64,000 nucleotides of DNA, from the NCBI RefSeq assembly GCF_017355985.1, contig NZ_JAFIQU010000006.1:310001-374000 (forward strand). Direction: 5' to 3'. A program made the translations under genes and the position numbers. Of this stretch, positions 37,313 to 45,776 are shown piece by piece. The number at the start of each line of letters is the position of its first letter. The first letter of the stretch is position 1. Source of the DNA: Arenibaculum pallidiluteum. GTDB lineage: Bacteria; Pseudomonadota; Alphaproteobacteria; Azospirillales; Azospirillaceae. The notes beneath the pieces were generated by a model, which saw only the letters and a list, made by a program, of their open reading frames with translations, did not search any database and was not told the DNA's origin.

Positions 37313-38764
37313 ATGGCTGGCGGGATCGGCAGGGAACGTGTCCGGGCAATAGAAGAAGCGATGCGTTTCGCGCTCCTCGTCCCCACCGTCTATGTCGCGG
37401 TTTCCGCCCTGTGGATCGCCGTCTCGGACAGGGCGGTCGCAGCGCTCTTCCCGGACGAGGTGATGGACCTTCAGACGTTCAAGGGCTGGGGGTTCGTGGC
37501 GGTCACGGCGGCGCTGCTGATGATCGTCCTGGCCCGTGAGGACCGCCGCCGCCGGTCGGCCGAGGACGCGCTGCGCGCCAGCACCGCGGCGGCGCTGGCA
37601 GCCGAGGCCGCGACCCGCGACGCCACCGAGCGGCTGGCCCATGCGCTGGCCGGCACCAATGACGGGCTGTGGGACTGGGACATCCCCACGGGCGCCATCT
37701 GGTTCAGCGACCGCTGGCATTCCATGCTCGGCTACGCCGTGGGCGAGCTGCCTGCGCATCTGAGCACCTGGGAACGCCTGATCCACCCCGACGACCGGGA
37801 CCGCGCCATGCGTGCCCGCAACGAGCACCTGGCCGGGCAGACCGAGTTCTATGAATGCGAGCAGCGCCTGCGCGCCCGCGACGGCTCGTGGATCTGGGTG
37901 CTGTCGCGCGGCAAGGTGGTGGCGCGCGACGACGCCGGCCGCCCGGTGCGCGCCGTCGGGACCCACGCCGACATCACGGCGCGCAAGCAGGCCGAGGCGG
38001 ACCTGCTGGAGGCCCGCGACGCGGCTCAGACGGCGAACCGCGCCAAGACGGCCTTCATGGCGAATATGAGCCACGAGCTGCGAACGCCCCTGAACGCCAT
38101 CATCGGCTTCTCGGAGGTCATGCGCGGCGAGATCTTCGGCCCGCTGGGCGCCCCCCAGTACGCGGCCTACGCCGCCCACATCCACGACAGCGGGCGGCAC
38201 CTGCTGGCGCTGATCGAGGACGTGCTGGATGTCTCGCGGATCGAGGCCGGACAGACCCAGCTCCGCCCGGAGCCGATGCCGCTGGAAGGCGTGCTGCTGG
38301 AATGCCGGGCCTGGATCGCGCGACGCGCCGAGGAGCACGGCGTGCGCCTGACCCTCGACCTTCCGACGCCGTGCCCGCGCCTCCATGCCGACCGGCGGGC
38401 AGTCCGCCAGATGATCCTGAACCTTCTGGCGAACGCGGTGAAGTTCACGCCGCCCGGCGGCAGCGTGGCGCTGGCCGTGCGCGAGACCGGCTCCGGGGTG
38501 GAGCTGTCGGTTTCGGACACCGGGATCGGAATCGCCCCGCAGGACATCCAGCGGGTGCTGCAGCCCTTCCAGCAGGTGGAGAGCGTCCTGACCCGGAGCT
38601 ACGGCGGAGTCGGGCTGGGCCTGTCCATCGTCAAGGCGCTGATCGAGGCCCATGGCGGGGCGCTGAGGATCGCCAGCACCGTGGGTGCCGGCACCACCGT
38701 CACGCTGAGCTTCCCTCCGGCGCTGGTCCAGGCGGACGGCGTCTCCGAGGCCCGCAGGGCCTGA
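37313..38764 (+). CDS. Membrane PAS-domain sensor histidine kinase (orphan)
   Basis: 483 residues from ATG 37313 (TTG 37298 and ATG 37361 are alternatives; the last has the better AGAAGAAGC upstream). Two membrane helices (about residues 18-38 and 58-76) are followed by a PAS/PAC domain (TNDGLWDWDIPTGAIWFSDR; GTHADITARKQAEADL), a HisKA domain with phospho-His in MSHELRTPLNAIIGFSEV, and HATPase boxes N (MILNLLANAVKF), G1 (DTGIGIAPQ) and G2 (GGVGLGLSIVKAL). No response regulator is adjacent, so its partner is unknown. Confidence 0.9.
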   Translation: MAGGIGRERVRAIEEAMRFALLVPTVYVAVSALWIAVSDRAVAALFPDEVMDLQTFKGWGFVAVTAALLMIVLAREDRRRRSAEDALRASTAAALAAEAATRDATERLAHALAGTNDGLWDWDIPTGAIWFSDRWHSMLGYAVGELPAHLSTWERLIHPDDRDRAMRARNEHLAGQTEFYECEQRLRARDGSWIWVLSRGKVVARDDAGRPVRAVGTHADITARKQAEADLLEARDAAQTANRAKTAFMANMSHELRTPLNAIIGFSEVMRGEIFGPLGAPQYAAYAAHIHDSGRHLLALIEDVLDVSRIEAGQTQLRPEPMPLEGVLLECRAWIARRAEEHGVRLTLDLPTPCPRLHADRRAVRQMILNLLANAVKFTPPGGSVALAVRETGSGVELSVSDTGIGIAPQDIQRVLQPFQQVESVLTRSYGGVGLGLSIVKALIEAHGGALRIASTVGAGTTVTLSFPPALVQADGVSEARRA

Positions 38765-38780
38765 GCGCCGCCCGGCGCGC

Positions 38781-38802
38781 CCGGCCTGCGGCGGCAGGCC
38801 GG
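38781..38802. terminator. Hairpin between convergent kinase and phaZ genes
   Basis: CCGGCCTGC (38781-38789) pairs with GCAGGCCGG (38794-38802), loop GGCG. It fills the 39-bp gap between two convergent stops and could act on both strands. There is no T-run on either side. Confidence 0.45.
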
Positions 38803-38803
38803 C

Positions 38804-40051
38804 TCACTCGGCCGCGACGGCCGGCGATGCGCCCTGCTCGGTGTTGCGGATGAAGTTGCGGATCCGCGGCAGGATCATCTCGCGGAACCGACGCCCGTTG
38901 AAGATGCCGTAGTGGCCAACGCCCTTCTGGCAGTAGTCCTGCCGCTGCTCGGGCCGCAGGCCGGAGCACAGGCGATGCGCGGCGCGGGTCTGGCCCGGGG
39001 CCGAGATGTCGTCGAGCTCGCCCTCGACCGTCATCAACGCGGTGCGGGTGATGGCGCCGGGATCGACGGCCTGGCCGCGCCAGGTGAACCGGCCGCGCGC
39101 CAGCGCGCGCTCCTGGAACACGGTCGAGACCGTCTGCAGGTAGAACTCCGCCGGCAGGTCCATGACGGAGAGATACTCGTCGTAGAAGCGGCGGTGCTGC
39201 TCCGCGCTCTCGCCGTCGCCGCGCACGAGATGCTCGAACAGCTTCAGGTGCTCGCCGACATGCCTGTCGAGGTTCATGGACATGAAGCCGGTGAGCTGCA
39301 CGAAGCCGGGATAGACCCGGCGCAGGCCGCCGGGATAGTAGACCGGCAGCGAGGTCACGACGTTCCGCTCGAACCAGGAGAGCGGCCGCGTCTCCGCGAG
39401 CTGGGTGACCACCGTGGGCGCCGCCGCGGTGTCGATGGGTCCGCCCATCAGCACCATGCTCAGCGGCTGCATGGGATCGTCGGCCTGGGACATCAGGGAG
39501 ACGGCGGCCAGCACCGGAACGGCGGGCTGGCAGACCGCGATCACATGCACGTCCGGACCGAGGTGCCGGATGAATTCCATCACGTAGGCGACGTACTCGT
39601 CGAGATCGAAGCGGCCCTGGGAGAGCGGGACCTGGCGCGCGTCAATCCAGTCCGTGACATAGACCTCGTGCTCGGGCAGCAGGGCGTCGACCGTGCCGCG
39701 CAGCAGCGTGGCGTAGTGGCCGGACATGGGCGCGACCAGCAGGACCTTGGGATCCTGCCGCGGCACTGAGCGCTTGAAATGGACGAGGTCGCAGAAGGGC
39801 TTGCGCAGGACCTTCACCTCGGCGACCGACGCCTCGCCGCTGGGCGTGCGGGTCTTGGCAAGGCCCCAGGCAGGCTTGCCGAAGCGGCGCGTCGTGCGCT
39901 CGATCAGCTCGGCGCCGGCCGCGATGCTGCGGCCCAGCCGGGTGTAGGAGGCCGGAAGGAAGGGGTTCTGGAAGGTGGCCTGGGTCGCCTCGGCCAGCAG
40001 CCGCATGGGATACAGGGCGGCATGCTGGAGATCGTAGAGCTGATAGAGCAA
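38804..40051 (-). CDS. phaZ: Intracellular polyhydroxyalkanoate depolymerase
   Basis: 415 residues. Cytosolic granule-bound enzyme releasing 3-hydroxybutyrate from native PHB. The lipase-box-like nucleophile is a cysteine in VIAVCQPAVPVLAAV, as in the PhaZ1 family of Ralstonia and rhizobia. The N-terminus MLYQLYDLQHAALYPMRLLA is characteristic, read from a TTG at 40049-40051 with GAGGG 6 bp upstream. The C-terminal HYGIFNGRRFREMILPRIRN carries the catalytic His region. It implies carbon storage as PHB. Confidence 0.94.
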   Translation of the reverse strand: MLYQLYDLQHAALYPMRLLAEATQATFQNPFLPASYTRLGRSIAAGAELIERTTRRFGKPAWGLAKTRTPSGEASVAEVKVLRKPFCDLVHFKRSVPRQDPKVLLVAPMSGHYATLLRGTVDALLPEHEVYVTDWIDARQVPLSQGRFDLDEYVAYVMEFIRHLGPDVHVIAVCQPAVPVLAAVSLMSQADDPMQPLSMVLMGGPIDTAAAPTVVTQLAETRPLSWFERNVVTSLPVYYPGGLRRVYPGFVQLTGFMSMNLDRHVGEHLKLFEHLVRGDGESAEQHRRFYDEYLSVMDLPAEFYLQTVSTVFQERALARGRFTWRGQAVDPGAITRTALMTVEGELDDISAPGQTRAAHRLCSGLRPEQRQDYCQKGVGHYGIFNGRRFREMILPRIRNFIRNTEQGASPAVAAE

Positions 40052-40080
40052 GGCTGACCCTCACGCGCCGTCAATTGATC

Positions 40081-40099
40081 CGTGCTGCGTCGCAGCACG
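40081..40099. promoter_or_regulatory. Perfect 9-bp inverted repeat in the phaZ leader
   Basis: CGTGCTGCG-T-CGCAGCACG has arms separated by one base. It sits 30-48 bp upstream of the phaZ start and downstream of the candidate promoter. That position fits an operator (for example for a PHB-responsive repressor) or a hairpin in the leader RNA. Confidence 0.5.
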
Positions 40100-40132
40100 C
40101 CTGCGACAGAACAGCACAGACCACAACAGCCT

Positions 40133-40160
40133 GATATAGCGAAGGTTTCCGATTGGTAAA
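40133..40160 (-). promoter_or_regulatory. Candidate phaZ promoter
   Basis: On the minus strand TTTACC (40160-40155), 16 bp, TATATC (40138-40133). Transcription would start near 40126, and the 9-bp palindrome would then be at about +27 to +45. Confidence 0.4.
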
Positions 40161-40304
40161 CCGCTAGGCCAACCAACAAAATTTCGCCATGCAGCAGGCA
40201 ACCCCCTGAATCCGCAACGGAATTCAGTGAGATTCGGGGCCCTCGCAACGAGAAATTTTTTTGACAGTGCGCAACGATCGCGACGCTTGTGCGTTGAAGT
40301 CGAT

Positions 40305-41096
40305 TCACCCGGCTGCGAATCGGTACGCCATCCAGCCGAGAACCAACGCGTTCGCCATCATCACCAGCGGCGCCGCGCGCATCACGACGCCCCGGAAGAG
40401 CCGCGCCGCGCCGTGCCCGGCCAGTCCCACCGCAAGAAGGCTTGGCAGGGTGCCGAGCGCGAAGGCGACCATGCCAACCGCGCCGGTAAGCGGGCTTGCG
40501 CTCGCCGCAGCGACGGCCAGGGCGCCGTAGAGCAGCCCGCAGGGGATGAACCCGAGCGCGAGGCCCAGGCGGTAGCCGCGCCATCCGACGGGATTGCCGA
40601 AGAGAGGCCGCGCGAGGCGCGCGACTGCCGCCCCCCAGCGCTGGAGAGCGTCATGCCTGAGTTTGCCCTGGCCGAACCGGCCATGCCCCAGGATCGGGGC
40701 GGCCCGGCCGAGGGCGCCGGCCAGGAAGCTCAGCGCCGCGAAGCCCAATAGCAGGACCGAGATCCAGCGCAGCCCGGGAAGGTCCGAAAGGGTTCCCGCG
40801 GCACCGGAGGCCACAGCGCCCAACGCCGCGTAGGTGGTGGCGCGACCGAGATGGTAGGGCAGCGCCGCGGCACCGACCAGGCGCGTCCACTCCCCCATGC
40901 GCGAAGCCGGCACCGATTCGAGTCGCGCTGCGACCTGGGACAGGACAAAGGGGCCGCACATGCCAGCGCAATGGGTCGTGCCGCCTACGAGCCCGGCCGT
41001 CAGCAGACTCAGCAGGATGCCGCCGTCGCGTCCGATGAAGGCGCCGCAATGTGCAAGGCCGAGTTCGAGCAGGGCGAGGGCGCCGTTCGGGTCCAC
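40305..41096 (-). CDS. Membrane protein of the DsbD_2/UreH-like (sulfite exporter TauE/SafE annotated) family
   Basis: 263 residues with about six membrane helices. Key motifs are THCAGMCGPFV early and GFIPCGLLYGAL late, the paired cysteines of the cytochrome c biogenesis transmembrane family (PF13386). Relatives are often found beside cbb3-oxidase maturation genes and are thought to handle metals or thiols in the membrane. The GTG start (41094-41096) has GGAGAC upstream. An FNR/FixK box 54-67 bp upstream implies low-oxygen induction. No cco genes are in the window. Confidence 0.8.
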   Translation of the reverse strand: MDPNGALALLELGLAHCGAFIGRDGGILLSLLTAGLVGGTTHCAGMCGPFVLSQVAARLESVPASRMGEWTRLVGAAALPYHLGRATTYAALGAVASGAAGTLSDLPGLRWISVLLLGFAALSFLAGALGRAAPILGHGRFGQGKLRHDALQRWGAAVARLARPLFGNPVGWRGYRLGLALGFIPCGLLYGALAVAAASASPLTGAVGMVAFALGTLPSLLAVGLAGHGAARLFRGVVMRAAPLVMMANALVLGWMAYRFAAG

Positions 41097-41123
41097 GGGG
41101 GAGTCTCCGGAGGATGGCGCGAT

Positions 41124-41163
41124 GCTATACCGGCGCCCCTGCCGCGGGCTTGACCTGAATCAA
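41124..41163 (-). promoter_or_regulatory. FNR/FixK box and -10 element of the DsbD_2-type gene
   Basis: TTGACCTGAATCAA at 41150-41163 (minus strand TTGATTCAGGTCAA) matches the FNR/FixK consensus TTGA-N6-TCAA exactly. Twenty bases downstream on the minus strand is TATAGC (41129-41124). The dyad centre is then about 40 bp before the expected start of transcription, the class II activator position. Confidence 0.75.
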
Positions 41164-41181
41164 CGGCCGGAATGGCCGGGA

Positions 41182-41221
41182 CGGGGGAAAGGGGCGGGCG
41201 GCAGCCTTCGCCGCCCGCCCC
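41182..41221 (-). terminator. Terminator of the aldo/keto reductase gene
   Basis: A perfect 12-bp stem (41191-41202 with 41210-41221, loop of 7) is followed on the minus strand by TTTCCCCC. It is 33 bp past the reductase stop and upstream of the FNR-controlled gene on the same strand, insulating the two. Confidence 0.65.
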
Positions 41222-41253
41222 GGCATCACCCCGCCGCCATCAGGCTGCCGCCA

Positions 41254-42291
41254 TCAGCCCGCCTCGGCCGTCGAGGAGGTCTGCCAGAGGTTGACGCCGC
41301 TGTCGACGGCATGACGATCGATCTCCGCGAGCTCCTCCGGGCTGAAGTCGAGCCGTGCCAGCGCGTCCAGCGAGTTGTCGAGCTGCTCGACCGTCCGGGC
41401 GCCGATCAGCGCCGAGGTGACCGCGGGTTTGCGCAGCACCCAGGCGATGGCCATCTGCGCCAGGGTCTGCCCGCGCCGCTTCGCGATCGCGTCGAGGGCG
41501 CGCACGCGCTCCAGCGTCTCCGGGTTCAGGAACTGCGCCTTCAGCGATCCGCCCTTGGCCGCGCGGGCGTCGGTCGGGCGCTGGTCGCCGATATACTTGG
41601 CCGTCAGCATGCCCTGGGCCAGCGGCGAGAAGGCGATGCAGCCGATGCCGAGCTCCTCGAGCGTGTCCAGCAGCCCGCCTTCGATCCAGCGGTTCAGCAT
41701 GGAGTAGGACGGCTGGTGGATCAGGCAGGGCGTTCCCAGCTCGCGCAGGATGGCCGAGGCGCGCCGGGTCATCGCGGGCGAGTAGGACGAGATGCCGACA
41801 TAGAGCGCCTTGCCCTGGCGTACCACCTGGTCAAGCGCCCCCATGGTCTCCTCGAGCGGGGTGCGGGGATCGACGCGGTGGGAATAGAAGATGTCGACGT
41901 AGTCGAGCCCCATGCGCCGCAGGCTCTGGTCCAGGCTCGCGACGAGGTACTTGCGCGAGCCCCAGCTGCCGTAGGGGCCTGGCCACATGTCGTATCCGGC
42001 CTTGGTCGAGACCACCAGCTCGTCGCGGTGGGTGCGGAAGTCCGTCGCCAGGATCCGGCCGAAATTCTCCTCGGCCGAGCCCGGCGGCGGGCCGTAGTTG
42101 TTGGCGAGGTCGAAATGGGTGACGCCGCGGTCGAAGGCGCGGCGCAGGACGGCGCGGCCGGTCTCGAAGACGTCGGCGCCGCCGAAGTTCTGCCACAGCC
42201 CCAGCGAGATCGCCGGCAGGTCGAGGCCGCTGCGCCCGCAGCGCCGGTATGGCATGGCCTGGTAGCGGGCGGAGTCGGGGGAATAGCTCAT
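41254..42291 (-). CDS. Aldo/keto reductase, YghZ (L-glyceraldehyde 3-phosphate reductase) type
   Basis: 345 residues, TIM-barrel NADPH oxidoreductase. The active-site Asp/Tyr are in HFDLANNYGPPPGSAEENFG, with MGLDYVDIFYSHRVDPRTPL and the cofactor region IGARTVEQLDNSLDAL. The start MPYRRCG-preceding region and overall pattern match E. coli YghZ, which reduces L-glyceraldehyde 3-phosphate and methylglyoxal. Substrate assignment is by family only. Confidence 0.9.
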   Translation of the reverse strand: MSYSPDSARYQAMPYRRCGRSGLDLPAISLGLWQNFGGADVFETGRAVLRRAFDRGVTHFDLANNYGPPPGSAEENFGRILATDFRTHRDELVVSTKAGYDMWPGPYGSWGSRKYLVASLDQSLRRMGLDYVDIFYSHRVDPRTPLEETMGALDQVVRQGKALYVGISSYSPAMTRRASAILRELGTPCLIHQPSYSMLNRWIEGGLLDTLEELGIGCIAFSPLAQGMLTAKYIGDQRPTDARAAKGGSLKAQFLNPETLERVRALDAIAKRRGQTLAQMAIAWVLRKPAVTSALIGARTVEQLDNSLDALARLDFSPEELAEIDRHAVDSGVNLWQTSSTAEAG

Positions 42292-42507
42292 GGTGGTCGG
42301 TCCCTCTGTTCTGACTGATCCAAGCCGGGCGGGGGCTGGAGATTAGGTCGCTGCCGGGCCTGGGACCATTTGGAATTTCGGTGGAGGCCGACAAGATCCG
42401 GCAGCGCGATCCCGCCCATTCGCTGTCGCGCCCCGACACCGCCATGGGGTAAGGTCGGCCGCGATCGGCGTGGCGCCTATCGGCCGGCCGCGCGCGCGGA
42501 GGACACC

Positions 42508-43068
42508 ATGAAAGCGAAGACGACGGCCCTGATCCTGGCCGCCGCCGTGCTGGCGGCGCCCCCTGCCCTGGCACAGACGACGCTCTTCCAGCCCCCGGAG
42601 ATATCGAAGGCGTCGAGCGCCGACGACTTCAACGCGGTCCAGCAGCTGGTCCTGCATCACGGCGCAAGCGTGAACACGTCGGACGGCAAGGGCAAGACCC
42701 CGCTGATGTACGCCGCGATCAACGGCAATCTCGAGATGGCAGAATTCCTGCTGCAGCGCGGCGCCAATGTTCACTTGGCCGACAAGCTCGGAAACACGGC
42801 CCTGCTGAGCTCTGCCGAGCAGGGCGACGTCACGGTGGTGGAGCGGCTGCTGGATGCGGGCGCCCCGATCGAGAAGGAGAACCGCCAGGGGCTGACGCCG
42901 CTGATGGCGGCGGCGCGCAGCGGTCATCTGGACGTCGTCCGGCTGCTGCTGGCCCGGGGGGCGCGGACGGACCGCTCGGACTTCTCCGGGAGGGATGCGC
43001 TGGGCTGGGCGCGCGACGGGCGCAACCCCCAGGTCGTCGCAGCCCTGCAGAAGGCCGCTTCGCGCTGA
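42508..43068 (+). CDS. Exported ankyrin-repeat protein
   Basis: 186 residues. A signal peptide (MKAKTTALILAAAVLAAPPA, cleavage near ALAQ) is followed by about four ankyrin repeats, for example GKTPLMYAAINGNLEMAEFL, GNTALLSSAEQGDVTVVERL and GLTPLMAAARSGHLDVVRLL. Periplasmic location is predicted; such proteins bind other proteins. GGAGGACACC precedes the ATG. cbiB follows 22 bp later. Confidence 0.88.
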   Translation: MKAKTTALILAAAVLAAPPALAQTTLFQPPEISKASSADDFNAVQQLVLHHGASVNTSDGKGKTPLMYAAINGNLEMAEFLLQRGANVHLADKLGNTALLSSAEQGDVTVVERLLDAGAPIEKENRQGLTPLMAAARSGHLDVVRLLLARGARTDRSDFSGRDALGWARDGRNPQVVAALQKAASR

Positions 43069-43090
43069 CGCGGTGGCGCGGGAAGCCGCC

Positions 43091-44137
43091 GTGATCCCCG
43101 CCCCCATGCTGGTCCCGGTGCTCCAGGGGCCCGAGCCGCTGCTGCTGCTGCTCGTGGCGCTGGCCGTCGATGCCGGGCTGGGTGGCTGGGCACCGGCGGA
43201 CCGGGTGCGCGTCCTGCCGTGGCGCCCGCTGCACGCGCTCGCCCGCGAGATCGACCGCCGCCTCGACCGGCTGCAGCGATCCGAGGCGACCCGCCGTGCC
43301 AGGGGCTATCTCGCCGCCGGGGTGATGGTGCTCCTGGCGCTGGTGGCCGGATGGGTGCTCGCCACCCTCGCCGCCCGCGTCCCGCAAATGCGGGTGATCG
43401 AGCTGTGGATGCTGGCCGGTGCGGTCGCGCTGCGCGCCCCATGGCTGCGCGTGCGGGCCGTCGGCGCGGCGCTGGCGATCCGCGACCGCGACCGCGCCCA
43501 CGACGCCGTGCGGGTGCTCGCCCCCGGCGCACCGGGTGATCTCGACGACCATGCGATGGTCCGCACCGCGGTCGAGGCGCTGCCGGTGGTCCTGCACCGG
43601 CGCCTTGTCGCCCCTGCCCTCTGGTACTTGCTGGGCGGCCTGCCGGGCCTTGTCCTCTGGCGCACCGCCGAGGTGATGGAGGCCAGCTTCGGCCTGCGCA
43701 CCGACCGGCATCGGGGTTTTGGCGCGGGCGCCGCCGGCCTGATGCGGCTGATGGACTACGTTCCGGCGCGGCTGACGGCGCTGACGGCCGTCCTGGCCTC
43801 GCCCTTCGTCGCCACCGCCTCGCCGCGGGCGGCGCTCCGCACGGCCTGGCGCGACGGCGCGAAGCCCAGCCTCGCGGCGGGCTCCGCCTGGCCGGTCGCG
43901 GCCTTCGCCGGCGCGCTGGGGCTGGCGCTTGCCGGCCCGCGGCGCGAAGGCGAGGTCGTGGTGCGGGCGCCCTGGATCGGCGACGGCCGAGCAAGGGCGG
44001 AGCCCGGGGACCTGCGACGCGCCTTGCTGCTCTTTGTCGTCGCCGGCCTCGTCACCGCTGCGCTGCTGGGCGGGGCGGCGCTGGCGGCCCGCGCAGGCCT
44101 CCGGGGATGGCCGCAGGAGCTGGCCTGGGGAATCTGA
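43091..44137 (+). CDS. cbiB: Adenosylcobinamide-phosphate synthase (CbiB/CobD)
   Basis: 348 residues, integral membrane protein. It attaches aminopropanol (phosphate) to adenosylcobyric acid. Family blocks are LLVALAVDAGLGG, RDRDRAHDAVRVLAPGAPGD, MVRTAVEALPVVLHRRLVAP and AAGLMRLMDYVPARLTALTA. The central ABVE-type region departs a little from consensus (MVRTAVEALPV). The GTG start at 43091 has GGAAG 6 bp upstream; GTG 43073 is possible. It lies 13 kb from cobT-cobS-cobC. Confidence 0.88.
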   Translation: MIPAPMLVPVLQGPEPLLLLLVALAVDAGLGGWAPADRVRVLPWRPLHALAREIDRRLDRLQRSEATRRARGYLAAGVMVLLALVAGWVLATLAARVPQMRVIELWMLAGAVALRAPWLRVRAVGAALAIRDRDRAHDAVRVLAPGAPGDLDDHAMVRTAVEALPVVLHRRLVAPALWYLLGGLPGLVLWRTAEVMEASFGLRTDRHRGFGAGAAGLMRLMDYVPARLTALTAVLASPFVATASPRAALRTAWRDGAKPSLAAGSAWPVAAFAGALGLALAGPRREGEVVVRAPWIGDGRARAEPGDLRRALLLFVVAGLVTAALLGGAALAARAGLRGWPQELAWGI

Positions 44138-44178
44138 CCCGGCGCGGGAAAGCGAGTCGGGGAAGCCACCCGTGGAGA

Positions 44179-44598
44179 TCAGCGGGGTGGCCGGCGCTCC
44201 AGCTCGCCGATGTCGCGGGCGAGCTGGAACTCCCGCGAGGTGACGCAGGTCTCCATGTCGGCGAGCCGCCGTTCGAGGTCGTGGAACTTCTGGCCGAGCC
44301 CCGCCACGGAACGGTCGGGCCGGATCGAGACCGACCGCCAGAAGGCCTCCTCCTCCTCGGAGCGGTAGGCCTCGGGCGGCCGCGGCTTCAGCACGACCGC
44401 CAGCAGTAGATAGGCCGCGACGACCGGAAGGAAGAAGCCGAACAGCGCCGCCAGGACGACGACGACGCGCAGCGGGAAGGCGCTGATGCCGAAATAGTCC
44501 GCAAGGCCCGCGCAGACCCCGAAGATCCGGCCCTGCGCGGGGTCGCGCCAGAGCCGGTGCGGGTTGGGCGAGGCAAAGGGGTTCTGCGCGCCGGTCAT
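44179..44598 (-). CDS. pspC: Phage shock protein C (PspC domain)
   Basis: 139 residues. The PspC domain (LWRDPAQGRIFGVCAGLADY then a membrane helix LRVVVVLAALFGFFLPVVAA) is followed by a cytoplasmic helical tail ending in ELERRPPR. With PspB it senses envelope stress and recruits PspA. It overlaps pspB by 4 bp and is the last gene of the leftward psp operon. Confidence 0.93.
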   Translation of the reverse strand: MTGAQNPFASPNPHRLWRDPAQGRIFGVCAGLADYFGISAFPLRVVVVLAALFGFFLPVVAAYLLLAVVLKPRPPEAYRSEEEEAFWRSVSIRPDRSVAGLGQKFHDLERRLADMETCVTSREFQLARDIGELERRPPR

Positions 44599-44831
44599 GG
44601 CAGGCGGCTCCTCCAGTTAGGGGCTTCGGCATCTAGGACCTTCTCGAGGGTCTGGATGCGCGTCTCCATCCTCCGGGCGATCTCCCAGAGCTCGGCGAGG
44701 GTGCGTTCGTCCTGGGCGGACAGGCCCCGGGCCGCCCGCCACTTCGTGACATAGTGGAAGATGATCCAGACGGGCGCGACCACCGTCAGGAAGAGGATCG
44801 CCAGGACGAAGGCGAAGGGGCCCGAGACCAT
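44595..44831 (-). CDS. pspB: Phage shock protein B
   Basis: 78 residues, the normal PspB size: one N-terminal helix (FAFVLAILFLTVVAPVWIIF), then a charged coil with HYVTKWRAARGLSAQDERTL and a coiled-coil EIARRMETRIQTLEKVLDAE. It forms the membrane sensor with PspC. Start and stop are tight against pspA (3-bp gap) and pspC (4-bp overlap). Confidence 0.93.
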   Translation of the reverse strand: MVSGPFAFVLAILFLTVVAPVWIIFHYVTKWRAARGLSAQDERTLAELWEIARRMETRIQTLEKVLDAEAPNWRSRLP

Positions 44832-44834
44832 GGC

Positions 44835-45509
44835 TCAGCCCGCGCTGCGCTGGTTGTGCAGGCGCTGCTTCAGCTCGGCCAGCTCCTGCTCGACCTTGCC
44901 CTCGACCTCGAGATCGGCGAACTCCTCGCCGAGGGACTTGCGCCGACCGATGTCGTAGGACTCGACGCGCCCTTCGATCTCGTCCAGCGCCCGCTCGACC
45001 TGCTCGAACCGGGCGAAGGCGTCGGTGATGCGCTCGTCGTGCAGCTTGGCGCGGATCTTCAGCCGGTCGGTGGCCGCCTTGTGCCGGGCGACCAGCGCCT
45101 TCTCGCGGCTCTTGGCGTCCGCCAGCTTGGCCTGCAAGCGGGCAATGTCCTCGCCGCTCTTGGCCAGCGCCTCCTCGATCACGGCGTGCTGGCGGGTCAG
45201 CGCCTCGAACTGCTCCTGAAGACGCGCCTTGGCCACCAGCGCGCCCTTGGCGAGGTCGTCGCGGTCGCGGGACAGCGCCAGCTCGGCCTTGCGCTGCCAC
45301 TCGTCGCGCTCGCGCGCGGTCTCGGCCAGCCGGCGCTCGATCTCCTTCTTCTCGGCGATGGTGCGCACGGTGCTCGAGCGGACCTCGACCAGCGTGTCCT
45401 CCATCTCCTGGATGATCAGGCGGATCAGCTTCTCGGGATCCTCGGCGCGGTCCAGCAGCGCGTTGATGTTCGAATTGATGATGTCAGTCAGGCGCGAAAA
45501 GATGCCCAT
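44835..45509 (-). CDS. pspA: Phage shock protein A
   Basis: 224 residues, ESCRT-III-like coiled-coil membrane-repair protein. It begins with the amphipathic helix MGIFSRLTDIINSNINALLD and continues with EDPEKLIRLIIQEMEDTLVE. PspA also binds and inhibits PspF in enterics. An alternative in-frame start at 45566 would not give a recognised extension. It is the second gene after the sigma-54 promoter. Confidence 0.95.
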   Translation of the reverse strand: MGIFSRLTDIINSNINALLDRAEDPEKLIRLIIQEMEDTLVEVRSSTVRTIAEKKEIERRLAETARERDEWQRKAELALSRDRDDLAKGALVAKARLQEQFEALTRQHAVIEEALAKSGEDIARLQAKLADAKSREKALVARHKAATDRLKIRAKLHDERITDAFARFEQVERALDEIEGRVESYDIGRRKSLGEEFADLEVEGKVEQELAELKQRLHNQRSAG

Positions 45510-45599
45510 GGCGGGTGTCCTCGTCGGGATCGGAAGGAGGGCCAGACCGCACCGGTCCGGACCCATGGCCTCGGGTTTGTCGGAAGGCTGCCGGGGGGG

Positions 45600-45737
45600 T
45601 CAGGTCAGCAGCGCGGCGGCCACGAAGCCCGCCGCGAAGAACGCCCAATGCTCGGTCGAGCGGGACCGCAGGTAGTCTTCGACCCGGCGCAGCGTCGACC
45701 GGGTGGACGGGCGGGGGCGGTTCGTGAAGTCGTACAT
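45600..45737 (-). CDS. 45-residue tail-anchored membrane peptide, first gene of the psp operon
   Basis: The frame encodes MYDFTNRPRPSTRSTLRRVE, then DYLRSRSTEH and a hydrophobic end WAFFAAGFVAAALLT before TGA. This is a basic cytosolic head and one C-terminal membrane helix. GAGGCCCC precedes the ATG. It lies 40 bp downstream of a sigma-54 promoter and 90 bp before pspA, on the same strand. It does not resemble E. coli PspD, PspE or PspG. I do not recognise a family; a role in the Psp response is inferred from position. Confidence 0.7.
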   Translation of the reverse strand: MYDFTNRPRPSTRSTLRRVEDYLRSRSTEHWAFFAAGFVAAALLT

Positions 45738-45776
45738 GGGGCCTCGCAGCGGAAACGGAGTGCTGCCCCTGCTTTC

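Larger units (their letters stand above)
40052..40304. other. 253-bp spacer upstream of phaZ, relatively AT-rich
   Basis: It holds a palindrome (40081-40099), a candidate phaZ promoter (40133-40160), an imperfect inverted repeat of about 9 bp with one bulge (40204-40239) and a run of seven T (40256-40262). The T-run and inverted repeat are on the plus strand with no gene before them, so a short plus-strand RNA is conceivable but unproven. Confidence 0.4.
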
